Below, piece by piece: positions 46,066-55,710 of a stretch of 64,000 bases of DNA. The stretch spans positions 729,867-793,866 of the forward strand of contig NZ_GG700527.1 of the NCBI RefSeq assembly GCF_000163295.1. Reading direction: 5' to 3'. Position 1 is the stretch's first letter. Every line of letters begins with the position of its first letter. The notes below the pieces were generated by a model that saw nothing but the letters and a program-made list of their open reading frames with translations, was not told the DNA's origin and made no database searches. This DNA comes from Anaerococcus vaginalis ATCC 51170. Its GTDB lineage: Bacteria; Bacillota; Clostridia; Tissierellales; Peptoniphilaceae. Both the position numbers and the translations under genes were made by a program.

Positions 46066-48243
46066 ATGGCAAAAGATTTTCAAAAAGAATTTTTAAATTT
46101 CAAAAAAATTATTTTAAAAAATAATGAACATGCAGATATTAATTTAATAAAAAAGGCTTATGATTTTGCTGAATATCATCACAGAGGTCAAAAAAGAAAT
46201 TCTGGAGAAGATTATTTTATTCACCCAATAGCTGTTGCAACAACTATATCTAATATGCAGTTAGATGACCAAACAATTTGTGCTGGATTGATGCATGACG
46301 TTTTGGAAGATACACCTGTAACGGAAGAACAAATGAAGGAAAATTTCGGGGAAGAAATTACTTTTTTAGTAGATGGGGTTACAAAACTTAAAAAATTAAA
46401 TTACAAAACAAAAGAAGAAAAACAAGCCGAAAATATAAGAAAAATGGTTTTGGCTATGAGTAATGACATTAGGGTTATTTTGATAAAGCTTGCTGACCGT
46501 TTGCATAATATGAGAACTTTGGAATATAAGACTGAAAAAAAACAAAAGCAAACTGCAAGTGAAACTTTGGAAATTTATGTTCCCTTAGCACATAGGCTTG
46601 GAATATATACTATGAAATGGGAGCTTGAGGACTTATGTTTTAGGTATCAAAAACCTGAAGAATATTATGAGCTTGCTCAAATGGTTCACAACAAAAGAAG
46701 AGAAAGAGAAGCCTACATAAATCAAATAATTGAAACTTTGGATAAGGCTCTTTCTTCATCAAATATAAATTATGAAATTTCTGGAAGACCAAAAGGTTTA
46801 TTTTCGATTTATAAAAAAATGAGTAGAAATAAAATTGAATTTAACGAAATTTATGATTTAACTGCCGTTAGGGTTTTGGTTGATACAGTTGCAGATTGCT
46901 ATGAAGTTTTAGGAAAAGTTCATTCGATTTGGAGACCAATTCCAAATAGGATTAAAGATTATATTGGTCAGCCAAAACCAAATGGTTATAGGTCTTTGCA
47001 TACAACAGTATTTGGAGAAGATTCTAAGCCATTTGAAGTTCAAATAAGAACAAGGCAAATGCATTATGAATGCGAATATGGAATTGCAGCTCACTGGAAA
47101 TACAAAGAAAATAAAAGTAAATCAACAGAATTTGACGAAAAACTTACTTTTATTAGACAAATTATGGAATGGCAAAAAGAAGGTGGCAAGGATGTAGATA
47201 GTAAGGAATTTTTGGACACCTTAAAAGGAGATTTTTTCTCAAAAGAAATATATATTTATTCTCCAAAAGGAGAAATTTATTCTTTGCCAGTAAATTCTTG
47301 CGCAATTGATTTTGCTTATAGAGTTCACACAGAAGTTGGAAATAAATGCGTTGGAGCCAAAGTAAATGGAAAAATTGTTCCATTTTCCCACAAGCTAAAT
47401 ACAGGAGATGTAGTTGAAATTCTTACAAGTAAGAATTCTCAAGGCCCATCAAGAGATTGGCTAAATATGGTCCAATCAAACCAAGCCAAAAGCAAAATCA
47501 AACAATTTTTCAAAAGATATAGAAAAGAAGAAAATATTGAAATAGGAAAAGATTCCTTATACAGAGAACTAAGAAAATCAAACGAGATTTACAAAAAAGA
47601 TATAAAAGATGATTGGCTAATAGAAATTGCAAACGACTTAGGTTATCCAACAAAAGATGAAATGTTTGCATCAATTGGATTTGGCAAAACAAATACAGAC
47701 CAAATAATTCAAAAATTGATAAAAAAACACAAAGATGAATTGCCTAAAAAAATTGAAGATTTAGATATAAATAAGGAAAAACCAAAAAAATCTTTTTCTA
47801 ATGAAGTAAGGGTAAGCGATCTTGATGACCAAGTGGATGTAAAATTTGCAAAATGTTGTAATCCAGTACCAGGAGATCAAATTGTTGGATATATTACAAA
47901 AGGAAATGGCATAAGCGTTCATGTAAGGACTTGCCCAAATATAACAAGCTTAAAATCTCCAGAAAGATTAATTGATGTATATTGGCAAAATAATTCTGAT
48001 GATATGTTCCCTGTAAGAATACAAATTACAACAAAAGATAAAACTGGAATTATTTTTGAAATAACTAAATTAATTTCAACAGAAAATGTAAGCATTGAAG
48101 CGATGAATGTAAGAAGCAATGAAAATCACGAGGGAATTATTGATCTTACAGTTTCAGTTCCAAATACTGAAAAACTTAATGAATTAATTATGAAATTGAA
48201 AACAATAAAAATGATTGAAAGTATTTATAGGGTGAAAAGTTAA
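46066..48243 (+). CDS. Bifunctional (p)ppGpp synthetase/hydrolase (RelA/SpoT)
   Basis: Stringent-response enzyme. The HD hydrolase domain is intact (HHRGQKRNSGEDYFIHPIAVA, then GLMHDVLEDT). The synthetase domain has GRPKGLFSIYKKM, DLTAVRVLV and PKPNGYRSLHTTVFG. A TGS domain (IYSPKGEIYSLPVNSCAIDFAYRVH), a zinc-finger-like segment (FAKCCNPVPGDQI) and a C-terminal ACT domain follow. 725 residues. Both active sites look complete, so it should make and degrade (p)ppGpp. RBS GGTGAT precedes the ATG. It overlaps dtd by one base. Confidence 0.95.
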   Translation: MAKDFQKEFLNFKKIILKNNEHADINLIKKAYDFAEYHHRGQKRNSGEDYFIHPIAVATTISNMQLDDQTICAGLMHDVLEDTPVTEEQMKENFGEEITFLVDGVTKLKKLNYKTKEEKQAENIRKMVLAMSNDIRVILIKLADRLHNMRTLEYKTEKKQKQTASETLEIYVPLAHRLGIYTMKWELEDLCFRYQKPEEYYELAQMVHNKRREREAYINQIIETLDKALSSSNINYEISGRPKGLFSIYKKMSRNKIEFNEIYDLTAVRVLVDTVADCYEVLGKVHSIWRPIPNRIKDYIGQPKPNGYRSLHTTVFGEDSKPFEVQIRTRQMHYECEYGIAAHWKYKENKSKSTEFDEKLTFIRQIMEWQKEGGKDVDSKEFLDTLKGDFFSKEIYIYSPKGEIYSLPVNSCAIDFAYRVHTEVGNKCVGAKVNGKIVPFSHKLNTGDVVEILTSKNSQGPSRDWLNMVQSNQAKSKIKQFFKRYRKEENIEIGKDSLYRELRKSNEIYKKDIKDDWLIEIANDLGYPTKDEMFASIGFGKTNTDQIIQKLIKKHKDELPKKIEDLDINKEKPKKSFSNEVRVSDLDDQVDVKFAKCCNPVPGDQIVGYITKGNGISVHVRTCPNITSLKSPERLIDVYWQNNSDDMFPVRIQITTKDKTGIIFEITKLISTENVSIEAMNVRSNENHEGIIDLTVSVPNTEKLNELIMKLKTIKMIESIYRVKS

Positions 48244-48692
48244 TGAGAGCAATTGTACAAAAAGTAAAAAAAGCAAGTGTAAAAGTTTCTGATAAGTTGA
48301 TTTCAGAAATAGGAGAAGGGTTATTAGTTTTTGTGGCAGTAACAGATTCTGATACAAAAAAAGATATTGATTATATAAAAAAGAAAATTGAAAAATTAAG
48401 AATTTTTGAAGATGATCAAGGTAAAATGAATTTGTCTGTAGAAGATGAGGGGGGCGAATTATTAATTGTAAGCCAATTTACCTTATATGGCGATGCAAGA
48501 AAAGGAAATAGACCTTCATTTATTAATTCATCAAGTGCAGATAAGGCAGAAGAATATTATGAAATATTGATTAATGAGTTAAAAGATGATGGATTTAGTG
48601 TAAAAAGTGGAAAATTTCAAACACATATGGAAGTTTCATTAATAAATGATGGACCTGTTACTATACAGCTTGATAGTGAAAGGTTGTATTAA
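48243..48692 (+). CDS. dtd: D-aminoacyl-tRNA deacylase
   Basis: Removes D-amino acids mischarged on tRNA. Both family signatures are present: SQFTLYGDARKGNRPSF (about 79-95) and the C-terminal NDGPVTIQL carrying the cross-subunit GP motif. 149 residues, typical homodimer subunit. It is overlapped by one base on each side, between rsh and the metallo-hydrolase gene. Confidence 0.96.
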   Translation: MRAIVQKVKKASVKVSDKLISEIGEGLLVFVAVTDSDTKKDIDYIKKKIEKLRIFEDDQGKMNLSVEDEGGELLIVSQFTLYGDARKGNRPSFINSSSADKAEEYYEILINELKDDGFSVKSGKFQTHMEVSLINDGPVTIQLDSERLY

Positions 48693-49297
48693 TGAATATT
48701 AAAAAAATCACAGAAGGGCCAATGATGGCTAATTGTTATGTAGTTTATGACGAAAATAAAAATGGATTTTTGATTGACCCAGTTTATCCAGGTGGAAAAA
48801 TTGAAAATTATATAGATAAGAATAAAATTAATATAGAGTTTATTTTATTAACTCATACACATTTTGATCATGTGTTGGGACTTGAATATTTTAAAAACAA
48901 ATTGAATGTAGATGTTTACGCTAGTGATGATAGTAAAAATATTGCAAATGATCCAGACTATAATTTATCTAGAGGATATTGCAATATAAATGTAGAAATT
49001 GATTCATATTTAAAAGATGGAGAAGTTTTTTCTCCATTCAAAATAAAAGCTATCAAAACTTCTGGTCATAGTTTAGATTCAATGTCATATAAAATTGAAG
49101 ATGATATTTTTTCTGGAGATACTTTATTTAATTTATCAATTGGAAGAAGTGATTTTCCAGGAGGAAATTTTAACACTTTGATTAATTCTATAAAAAATAA
49201 AATATTTATATATGATGAAAAAACAAGGATCCATCCAGGACATGGAGAATCAAGTAATATTGGTTTTGAAAAAGAAAATAATCCATTTTTAAATTAG
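48692..49297 (+). CDS. Metallo-beta-lactamase-fold hydrolase (glyoxalase II-like)
   Basis: 201 residues with the zinc motif THTHFDHVLG (HxHxDH), a second His in TSGHSLDSMSY, the bridging Asp in SGDTLF and the final His in HPGHGES. This small YcbL/YqgX type is often annotated hydroxyacylglutathione hydrolase, but glutathione use in such organisms is doubtful, so the substrate is open. It is placed between dtd and aspS, where related genomes usually also carry hisS. Confidence 0.9.
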   Translation: MNIKKITEGPMMANCYVVYDENKNGFLIDPVYPGGKIENYIDKNKINIEFILLTHTHFDHVLGLEYFKNKLNVDVYASDDSKNIANDPDYNLSRGYCNINVEIDSYLKDGEVFSPFKIKAIKTSGHSLDSMSYKIEDDIFSGDTLFNLSIGRSDFPGGNFNTLINSIKNKIFIYDEKTRIHPGHGESSNIGFEKENNPFLN

Positions 49298-49306
49298 GAG
49301 GTTAGT

Positions 49307-51064
49307 ATGGAATTTAAAAGAAGTCACATGTGTGGCGAACTTAGAGAAGAAAATATTGGAGATGAAGTTGTACTTATGGGCTGGGTTGCCAAAAAAAGAA
49401 ATCTAGGCTCATTGGTGTTTATAGACCTTAGAGATAAAACCGGCATAACACAAATTGTAACACGTGAAGATGATAATGAAAATTATAAAATAGCAAAAGA
49501 TGTAGCTGGAGAATATGTTTTGGAAGTTAAGGGAGAAGTAAGAGAAAGAGAATCTAAAAATCCTGAAATTCCAACAGGAAACATAGAAATAATAGCTAGT
49601 AAAATCAATATTTTAGATAAGGCAAAAACACCTCCTATTTATATTAAAGAAGATGATGATGTAAGTGAAAATTTAAAATTAAAATACAGATACCTTGATA
49701 TGAGAAAACAATCAGTTCAAAAAAATCTAAAATTAAGATCTGATATTGTTAGGTGTATGAGAGAGTATATGTATGATAATGGATTTACAGAAGTTGAAAC
49801 ACCATTTCTTACAAAACCAACTCCAGAAGGAGCTAGAGATTATTTAGTTCCATCAAGAGTTAATCAAGGAAAATTTTATGCATTGCCACAATCTCCACAA
49901 TTAATGAAGCAATTGTTGATGATTGGTTCATTGGATAGGTATTTTCAAATAGTAAAATGTTTTAGAGATGAAGATTTAAGAGCAAATAGACAACCAGAAT
50001 TTACACAACTAGATCTTGAATTAAGTTTTGCTGATCAAGATGATGTTATTAAAGTGAATGAGGGATTATTAAAAACACTTTTTGATAATTTTACTGACTA
50101 TGATTTAAAACTTCCAATCCAAAGAATGGATTATTCAGAAGCTATGAATTCATACGGATCTGATAAACCAGATTTAAGATATGGATATAAGATAAATGAT
50201 ATTTCAGAAATATTTAAAGATTGTGATTTTAAAGTTTTCACAGATAATATCAAAGAAGGTCATTCAGTAAGAGCAATTAATTTTAAAGGACAAGCAGGAA
50301 ATTATTCAAGAAAGCAATTAGATAAACTAACAGATTTTGTAAAAGATTATGGCTTAAAAGGATTGAGTTTTATTAAATTTAATTCAAAAGATGACATAAA
50401 TTCTTCTATTAAAAAATTCTTAACTGACGAAATTGTTAAAAATTTAATTGAAAAATTAGATATTTCTGATAATGATTTGATTTTAATTGGAGCTGATAAA
50501 AATAAAACAGTTCTTGAAGGACTTGGAGCTTTAAGAAGAAAAGTTGCAAAAGATCAAAATCTTTATGAAAAAGAATATGCTTTTTGTTGGGTTGTAAACT
50601 TCCCTATGTTTGAATATAGCGAAGAAGAAGACAGATACGTTTCACAACACCATCCATTTACAATGCCAAACGAAGAAGACATTGATTTATTACTTACAGA
50701 ACCTGAGAAGGTAAGAACTCAAGCTTATGATATTGTAATAAATGGAGATGAGATGGGTGGAGGTTCAGTAAGAATAAACAATCAAGAACTTCAAGAAAAA
50801 GTATTTAAGGCTTTGAAATTATCTGATGATGACATAGAACAAAAATTTGGTTTCTTTATAGAAGCTTTACAATATGGAACACCTCCTCATGCAGGACTTG
50901 CTTATGGACTTGATAGGTTGGTAATGTTATTTGCGAAAACTGAAAATATTAAAGATATTATTGCATTTCCAAAAACTCAATCAGCAACTTGCCCATTAAC
51001 TCAAGCTCCAAGTATAGTTGATGAAAAAAGTTTAAATGAATTAAGCATTGAGGTAAAAGAATAA
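49307..51064 (+). CDS. aspS: Aspartyl-tRNA synthetase (class II)
   Basis: Charges tRNA-Asp. The N-terminal OB anticodon-binding domain (GDEVVLMGWVAKKRNLGSLVFIDLRDKTG) is followed by motif 1 around FTEVETPFLTKPTPEGARDYLV and motif 2 FRDEDLRANRQPEFTQLDLELSF. The bacterial GAD insertion spans about 280-420. Motif 3 is GLAYGLDRLVMLF. 585 residues, normal bacterial type. AGGAGG upstream. Whether it also charges tRNA-Asn cannot be told here. Confidence 0.96.
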   Translation: MEFKRSHMCGELREENIGDEVVLMGWVAKKRNLGSLVFIDLRDKTGITQIVTREDDNENYKIAKDVAGEYVLEVKGEVRERESKNPEIPTGNIEIIASKINILDKAKTPPIYIKEDDDVSENLKLKYRYLDMRKQSVQKNLKLRSDIVRCMREYMYDNGFTEVETPFLTKPTPEGARDYLVPSRVNQGKFYALPQSPQLMKQLLMIGSLDRYFQIVKCFRDEDLRANRQPEFTQLDLELSFADQDDVIKVNEGLLKTLFDNFTDYDLKLPIQRMDYSEAMNSYGSDKPDLRYGYKINDISEIFKDCDFKVFTDNIKEGHSVRAINFKGQAGNYSRKQLDKLTDFVKDYGLKGLSFIKFNSKDDINSSIKKFLTDEIVKNLIEKLDISDNDLILIGADKNKTVLEGLGALRRKVAKDQNLYEKEYAFCWVVNFPMFEYSEEEDRYVSQHHPFTMPNEEDIDLLLTEPEKVRTQAYDIVINGDEMGGGSVRINNQELQEKVFKALKLSDDDIEQKFGFFIEALQYGTPPHAGLAYGLDRLVMLFAKTENIKDIIAFPKTQSATCPLTQAPSIVDEKSLNELSIEVKE

Positions 51065-51076
51065 GAGGAGCATCGG

Positions 51077-51490
51077 ATGCAAACTATTAGTAAAAAAGGA
51101 ATAGTCGTAGAAAACTTAAATGGCAATGTAAAAGTAATGATTCAAAAGGAATCAGGATGTGGATCTTGCTCTTCATGTGGTGGTTGTGAAATAAAACCAT
51201 CTTACTACACTACATTTACTAATGAAAATCTAAATCCTGGAGACTTTGTTTATCTAGATTCAGATGTAAAAACTGTAAATAGACTTTCTTATTTCACTTA
51301 TTTATTTCCAGTTTTTATGATGATATTTGGAGCTGTTTTAGCTAATACAATATTTAAAGATAAGTTTCTAGATAATAATTTACTTACTGTTTTGTTTATA
51401 TTTTTATTTTTAGCAATATCTATTTTTATTTTAAGAATGATGGATAAGAGATATGAAAATAAGGATATAATTACAATAAGAAAAGCCTAA
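51077..51490 (+). CDS. RseC/MucC-like SoxR-reducing family protein
   Basis: 137 residues: an N-terminal cysteine cluster GCGSCSSCGGC (residues 30-40) of the RseC type, then two membrane segments (about 76-96 and 103-122). The family includes E. coli RseC and RsxC-associated proteins that take part in redox control of Fe-S factors; in Firmicutes the role is not established. AGAGGAG before the ATG, and 12 nt after aspS, so co-transcribed with it. Confidence 0.85.
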   Translation: MQTISKKGIVVENLNGNVKVMIQKESGCGSCSSCGGCEIKPSYYTTFTNENLNPGDFVYLDSDVKTVNRLSYFTYLFPVFMMIFGAVLANTIFKDKFLDNNLLTVLFIFLFLAISIFILRMMDKRYENKDIITIRKA

Positions 51491-51492
51491 TA

Positions 51493-51530
51493 TAGATAAG
51501 GTTAGCTTTGCTAACTTTATCTATTTATTT
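51493..51530 (+). terminator. Terminator after the aspS operon
   Basis: TAGATAAGGTTAGC (51493-51506) pairs with GCTAACTTTATCTA (51510-51523) with one G-T wobble and a 3-nt loop, followed by TTTATTTATC. Confidence 0.85.
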
Positions 51531-51554
51531 ATCTTAAAATTAATGGAGAATATA

Positions 51555-52871
51555 ATGAACGCACCAATAGTTACACTGGTAGGAAGAACTAATGTTGGGA
51601 AATCGACATTATTTAATAAATTAGTTGGAAAAAGAAAAGCTATTACAGAAGATGTGAATGGAGTCACTAGAGATAGGGTTTATGACAAAGTTGAATGGAT
51701 AGGTCATGAATTTATACTAGCAGATACAGGTGGACTTGACATTTCAAATAAAGAACTTATGAATCAAGAAATAAAGTCTCAAGTTGAAAAAGCCTTATTA
51801 GAAAGTGATTTAATTCTTTTTGTTGTAGATGGAAGAGAAGGAATAAATCCACACGATTATGAAATAGCTGATGAAATTAGAAAATATAATAAAAAAGTTA
51901 TAGTTGTAGCAAACAAAATTGATGGAGCAAATATACCAGATCATATTTATGATTTTTATCAATTTGGTTTTGATGATTTGATTAGTACATCTGCAGAAGG
52001 TTCAAAAAATCTTGGAGATTTGTTAGATAAAATTGTTAGTTTTATAGATTTTTCTAAATTCGATACGGATTTAGATGCTACAAGAATTGCAATAATTGGA
52101 AAACCTAATGCTGGTAAATCATCTCTTGTAAATCATCTTTTGAATGAAGAAAGAATGATTGTTACCGATATTGCGGGAACTACAAGAGATGCCATAGATA
52201 CTTATTGGCAATATAAAGATAATAACTATGTTTTGATTGACACAGCAGGACTTAGGAGAAAAAATAAAGTAAGCGATAATATAGAATATTATGCTAATCA
52301 AAGAACTTTTGATGCTGTTGATAGCTCAGAAATTTGTTTGTTTTTAATAGATGCAACAGTTGGAGTAACTGAGCAAGATACAAAAATTGCAGGATATGCT
52401 CACAATCAAAAAAAAGCAATTATAATTGCTGTTAATAAATGGGACAAAGTAGAAAAAGAAACAAATACAATGAAAAATATGGAAAAAGAAATTAGAAATA
52501 AACTTTCTTTTGCTTTATATGCCCCAATTATCTTTATTTCAGTTCTAAAAGGACAAAGAATTACAGACCTTTTGAATTTAATTGAAATTGTAAATAGCAA
52601 TTATCACACAAGAATAAAAACTGGAGTATTAAATACTATCTTGCAAGATGCAATAATGATGACGGCACCTCCTCAAGATAAGGGAAAAAGATTGAAAATA
52701 TTTTATATCTCACAAGTTCAAACAGCTCCACCAAAGTTTTTATTGCATGTAAACGACAAAGAGTTGATGCATTTTTCATATCAAAGATATTTGGAAAATC
52801 AAATTAGACAAAATTATAGTCTTCAAGGAGTACCTTTTACTTTTGAAATTAGAGAAAGGAAAGAAAAATGA
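51555..52871 (+). CDS. der: Double GTPase Der (EngA)
   Basis: Ribosome assembly GTPase with two tandem G domains and a C-terminal KH-like domain. The first P-loop is GRTNVGKS (most relatives read GRPNVGKS) with DTGG and NKID. The second is GKPNAGKS with DTAG and NKWD. The KH part includes TAPPQDKGKRLKIFYISQVQTAPPKFLLHVN. 438 residues from ATG 51555. I prefer this start to ATG 51543 because GGAGA (51545-51549) lies between. It overlaps plsY by 4 nt; der-plsY-gpsA is a conserved Firmicutes order. Confidence 0.97.
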   Translation: MNAPIVTLVGRTNVGKSTLFNKLVGKRKAITEDVNGVTRDRVYDKVEWIGHEFILADTGGLDISNKELMNQEIKSQVEKALLESDLILFVVDGREGINPHDYEIADEIRKYNKKVIVVANKIDGANIPDHIYDFYQFGFDDLISTSAEGSKNLGDLLDKIVSFIDFSKFDTDLDATRIAIIGKPNAGKSSLVNHLLNEERMIVTDIAGTTRDAIDTYWQYKDNNYVLIDTAGLRRKNKVSDNIEYYANQRTFDAVDSSEICLFLIDATVGVTEQDTKIAGYAHNQKKAIIIAVNKWDKVEKETNTMKNMEKEIRNKLSFALYAPIIFISVLKGQRITDLLNLIEIVNSNYHTRIKTGVLNTILQDAIMMTAPPQDKGKRLKIFYISQVQTAPPKFLLHVNDKELMHFSYQRYLENQIRQNYSLQGVPFTFEIRERKEK

Positions 52872-53446
52872 AATTTGTTTTAGTTGCACTTTTTTCATAT
52901 TTAATTGGTTCTATCCCTTTTTCTTATATAATAGCTAAAGTTTTTTTCAAAAAAGATATAAGAAGTATGGGAAGTGGAAATCCTGGAACTACAAATGTAT
53001 TTAGAAATTTTGGAGCTCTTGCAGGTTGCTTTTGCTTGTTTTTAGATATGGCTAAGGGATTAGTAGCAGTTTATTTTTCCATGTTTTTCCTTGGTGAAAA
53101 ATACGCATTAACTGCTCTTATTTTTGTGGTTTTAGGTCATATATTTTCAATTTTTTTAAAATTTAAGGGTGGAAAAGGAGTAGCAACATCTGCTGGAGCA
53201 TTGTTTGCTTATGATTTGAGAGTATTCTTGTGTCTATTAATTTTATTTTTAATAGTTTTCTTACTTACAAGAACAGTTTCAAAAGCATCATTAAGTGCAA
53301 GTTTACTTGCTCCATTTATTTCTTATTATTTTCAAGGTCTAAGTGCCTTTACACTAATTATATTATTTGTTGCAATTACTATTATAATTGAACATAGGTC
53401 AAATATAATTAGAATTAAAAATCACGAAGAAAAGAAAATGTTTTAA
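52868..53446 (+). CDS. plsY: Acyl-phosphate:glycerol-3-phosphate acyltransferase
   Basis: First acylation step of phospholipid synthesis in the membrane. The three PlsY motifs are present: GSGNPGTTNVFRNFG, KGGKGVATSAG and, late, IEHRSNIIRI. About five to six membrane segments. 192 residues, usual length. The neighbour gpsA supplies its acceptor glycerol-3-phosphate. AGGAAAGAAAA precedes the ATG inside the end of der. Confidence 0.95.
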   Translation: MKFVLVALFSYLIGSIPFSYIIAKVFFKKDIRSMGSGNPGTTNVFRNFGALAGCFCLFLDMAKGLVAVYFSMFFLGEKYALTALIFVVLGHIFSIFLKFKGGKGVATSAGALFAYDLRVFLCLLILFLIVFLLTRTVSKASLSASLLAPFISYYFQGLSAFTLIILFVAITIIIEHRSNIIRIKNHEEKKMF

Positions 53447-53455
53447 AGGAGTATT

Positions 53456-54436
53456 ATGAAAATTTCAATTATTGGTGCAGGAAGTTGGGCAAGTGCTATT
53501 GCTGATTTCCTTTCAAAAGACAATGAAGTTTTAATGTATGCTAGAAATATTGAAGATGTAGATAATATAAATAATTTTCATATCAATAAAAAATATTTTG
53601 CTGATATAAAATTAAGTGAAAATATAAAGGCTACTAATAAAATAGAAGACTTATTAGAAAATAAAATTATAATAAATGCTATACCAAGTCAAAAGACAAG
53701 AGAAGTATTAAGCAATATAAAAGATGGCCTTGATGGAAAAATTTTGATTAATTTATCCAAAGGAATAGAAATTAAAACATTAAAAAGAATATCACAAGTA
53801 ATTTACGAATTAAATCCAAATTGCACTTATGCAGTTTTGTCAGGGCCAAGTCATGCTGAAGAAGTGATTAGAAAAATGCCTACAGCTTTGGTTTGTGCTT
53901 GTGAAGATGAAAAAATCGCAAAAGAAATACAAGATATATTTTCAAAATATTATCTAAGAGTATATACTTCAACTGATGTAATAGGATGTGAAATTGGTGG
54001 AGCTATAAAAAATGTACTAGCTTTTGGTATAGGAATGGTTACAGGTTTAGGATTTGGAGATAATACCAAGGCTGCGATTATGACTAGAGGAATCTATGAA
54101 ATGAATAAATTTGCCATAAGCCAAGGAGCAGATAGAAAAACAATAAATGGACTTTGTGGAATAGGAGATTTGATTGTTACTGCTACAAGTATGCATTCAA
54201 GAAATAATAGGTGTGGAATATTATTTGGAAAAGGCTATTCATTAGATGATGCTTGTAAGGAAGTTAAAACAGTTGTTGAGGGAATACCAACTACAAAGGC
54301 TCTTTATAATCTATCTAAAAAAGAAAATATAGAGCTACCTATTACAAACGAAATTTATAAGGTGATTTTTGAAAATAAAAATCCAAAAGATTCTGTAGAA
54401 GTTTTGATGAATAGAGATAAGAAAAGTGAATATTAG
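53456..54436 (+). CDS. gpsA: Glycerol-3-phosphate dehydrogenase (NAD(P)+)
   Basis: Reduces dihydroxyacetone phosphate to glycerol-3-phosphate. N-terminal Rossmann motif GAGSWASAIADFLS (residues 7-20), then NLSKGIE, LSGPSHAEEV, the catalytic Lys in GGAIKNVLAFGIGM and C-terminal NGLCGIGDLIVTATSMHSRNNR. 326 residues. AAGGAG upstream. It acts with plsY just before it. Confidence 0.96.
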   Translation: MKISIIGAGSWASAIADFLSKDNEVLMYARNIEDVDNINNFHINKKYFADIKLSENIKATNKIEDLLENKIIINAIPSQKTREVLSNIKDGLDGKILINLSKGIEIKTLKRISQVIYELNPNCTYAVLSGPSHAEEVIRKMPTALVCACEDEKIAKEIQDIFSKYYLRVYTSTDVIGCEIGGAIKNVLAFGIGMVTGLGFGDNTKAAIMTRGIYEMNKFAISQGADRKTINGLCGIGDLIVTATSMHSRNNRCGILFGKGYSLDDACKEVKTVVEGIPTTKALYNLSKKENIELPITNEIYKVIFENKNPKDSVEVLMNRDKKSEY

Positions 54437-54448
54437 ATTGGATGTGTT

Positions 54449-55123
54449 ATGAGTATAAAAGATAATATTGATGATTTAAAAAAAGACTTAGAAAATTATG
54501 ATGCTAATCTTTTGGCTGTAACAAAAACTCATGGAATAGATAAAATTATGGAAGTTTACAATTACGGTTTAAGGGATTTTGGAGAAAATAAAGTTCAAGA
54601 ATTAATAGAAAAAAAAGAAAAAATGCCAGAAGATATTAATTGGCATTTGATAGGTCATTTACAAACTAATAAGGTTAATAAAATTGTAGGAGAGGTTTCT
54701 TTAATTCATTCTGTTGATTCTTTAAAAATTTTAAAAAAGATTAATAGCCGTGCAAAATCTTTATCAATTGTTCAAGATTGTTTGATACAAGTAAATATAT
54801 CAAAAGAAGAAACAAAGTCAGGTTTTTTTGTTGATGAGATTGATAAAGTGATTGAAGAGGCTTCAAAATTAGATAATATTAACATAAAAGGTTTAATGAC
54901 TATGGCTCCTAATACAGAAGATGAAAATCTTATTAGAAATTGCTTTAGGGAACTTAAAAAAATATTCGAAAAATTATCCAATTTAAGTTATAATAATATT
55001 GAAATGAAATATCTTTCTATGGGAATGACTCATGATTATAAAATAGCTCTTGAAGAAGGGGCTAATATAATTAGAGTTGGATCAAAAATATTTGGTAAAA
55101 GGATGTATAAAAATGTTAGATAA
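54449..55123 (+). CDS. YggS-family PLP homeostasis protein
   Basis: Alanine-racemase-fold PLP-binding protein without known catalysis. AVTKTHGIDKIMEVYNYGLRDFGENKVQEL carries the PLP lysine, then WHLIGHLQTNKVNKI and C-terminal LSMGMTHDYKIALEEGANIIRVGSKIFG. 224 residues. In Firmicutes it is YlmE, located as here next to sepF (YlmF) and ylmH. It overlaps sepF by 11 nt. Confidence 0.93.
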   Translation: MSIKDNIDDLKKDLENYDANLLAVTKTHGIDKIMEVYNYGLRDFGENKVQELIEKKEKMPEDINWHLIGHLQTNKVNKIVGEVSLIHSVDSLKILKKINSRAKSLSIVQDCLIQVNISKEETKSGFFVDEIDKVIEEASKLDNINIKGLMTMAPNTEDENLIRNCFRELKKIFEKLSNLSYNNIEMKYLSMGMTHDYKIALEEGANIIRVGSKIFGKRMYKNVR

Positions 55124-55688
55124 ATTTAAAGAATTTATAGGAATTGACGATGATTACGATGAATATGATGAGGAAGTTGATGAAGAGGAAGAAGTAGAAA
55201 AAACTAGCGAAAAAACTGAAAAAACTTATAGCCCTAGCTCAACTTATGATTTTAGTAGTACAATGAGCTCAGATAACGCTAAGACAAGCTCCTATTCATC
55301 ATTTTCAAATGATTATTCTTCTAATAACAAAGCTAGAAAAATTAGAGGAGGAGACAATATAGTTAGTATGAATAGTAATAATAGAAGCTTCGGAAAAAGC
55401 ACATCAAATTCTTTTAGAATTTCTATTCAGGAACCATTAAGCTACGATGAAGATGGTCCAAAAATTGTTGATGATATTTTAGATAAAAAAGTTGTAGTAT
55501 TAAATCTTGAAATGCTAGAAGTTGACAAGAAAAGACAAATTTTAGATTTTGTATCTGGTGCTGTTTATGCTCTTGAAGGAACAGTAGAAAAAGTTTCTAA
55601 AGGAATTTTTGTAATTTGTCCAAAGGGCGTAGATATTGATAATTATGTAGAAGATCAAATTTCTAGCGGAAATTACAATCAATTATAA
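55113..55688 (+). CDS. sepF: Cell division protein SepF
   Basis: Membrane-tethering partner of FtsZ. An N-terminal amphipathic helix (MLDKFKEFIGI) is followed by an acidic and Ser-rich linker and the C-terminal SepF core (KIVDDILDKKVVVLNLEML, RQILDFVSGAVYALEGTVEKVSKGIFVICP). 191 residues. The start is ATG 55113, after AAAGGATG, because the SepF N-terminal helix begins there; the longer frame from 55077 lies in yggS. Context yggS-sepF-ylmH confirms the name; ylmG is absent between sepF and ylmH. Confidence 0.94.
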   Translation: MLDKFKEFIGIDDDYDEYDEEVDEEEEVEKTSEKTEKTYSPSSTYDFSSTMSSDNAKTSSYSSFSNDYSSNNKARKIRGGDNIVSMNSNNRSFGKSTSNSFRISIQEPLSYDEDGPKIVDDILDKKVVVLNLEMLEVDKKRQILDFVSGAVYALEGTVEKVSKGIFVICPKGVDIDNYVEDQISSGNYNQL

Positions 55689-55710
55689 TTTGTAATTTAA
55701 TAAATCTTTT

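Noticed and set aside
55077-55112. Longer SepF starting at 55077
   Set aside because: The SepF membrane helix begins at MLDKFKEFIGI (55113), which also has the better ribosome binding site.
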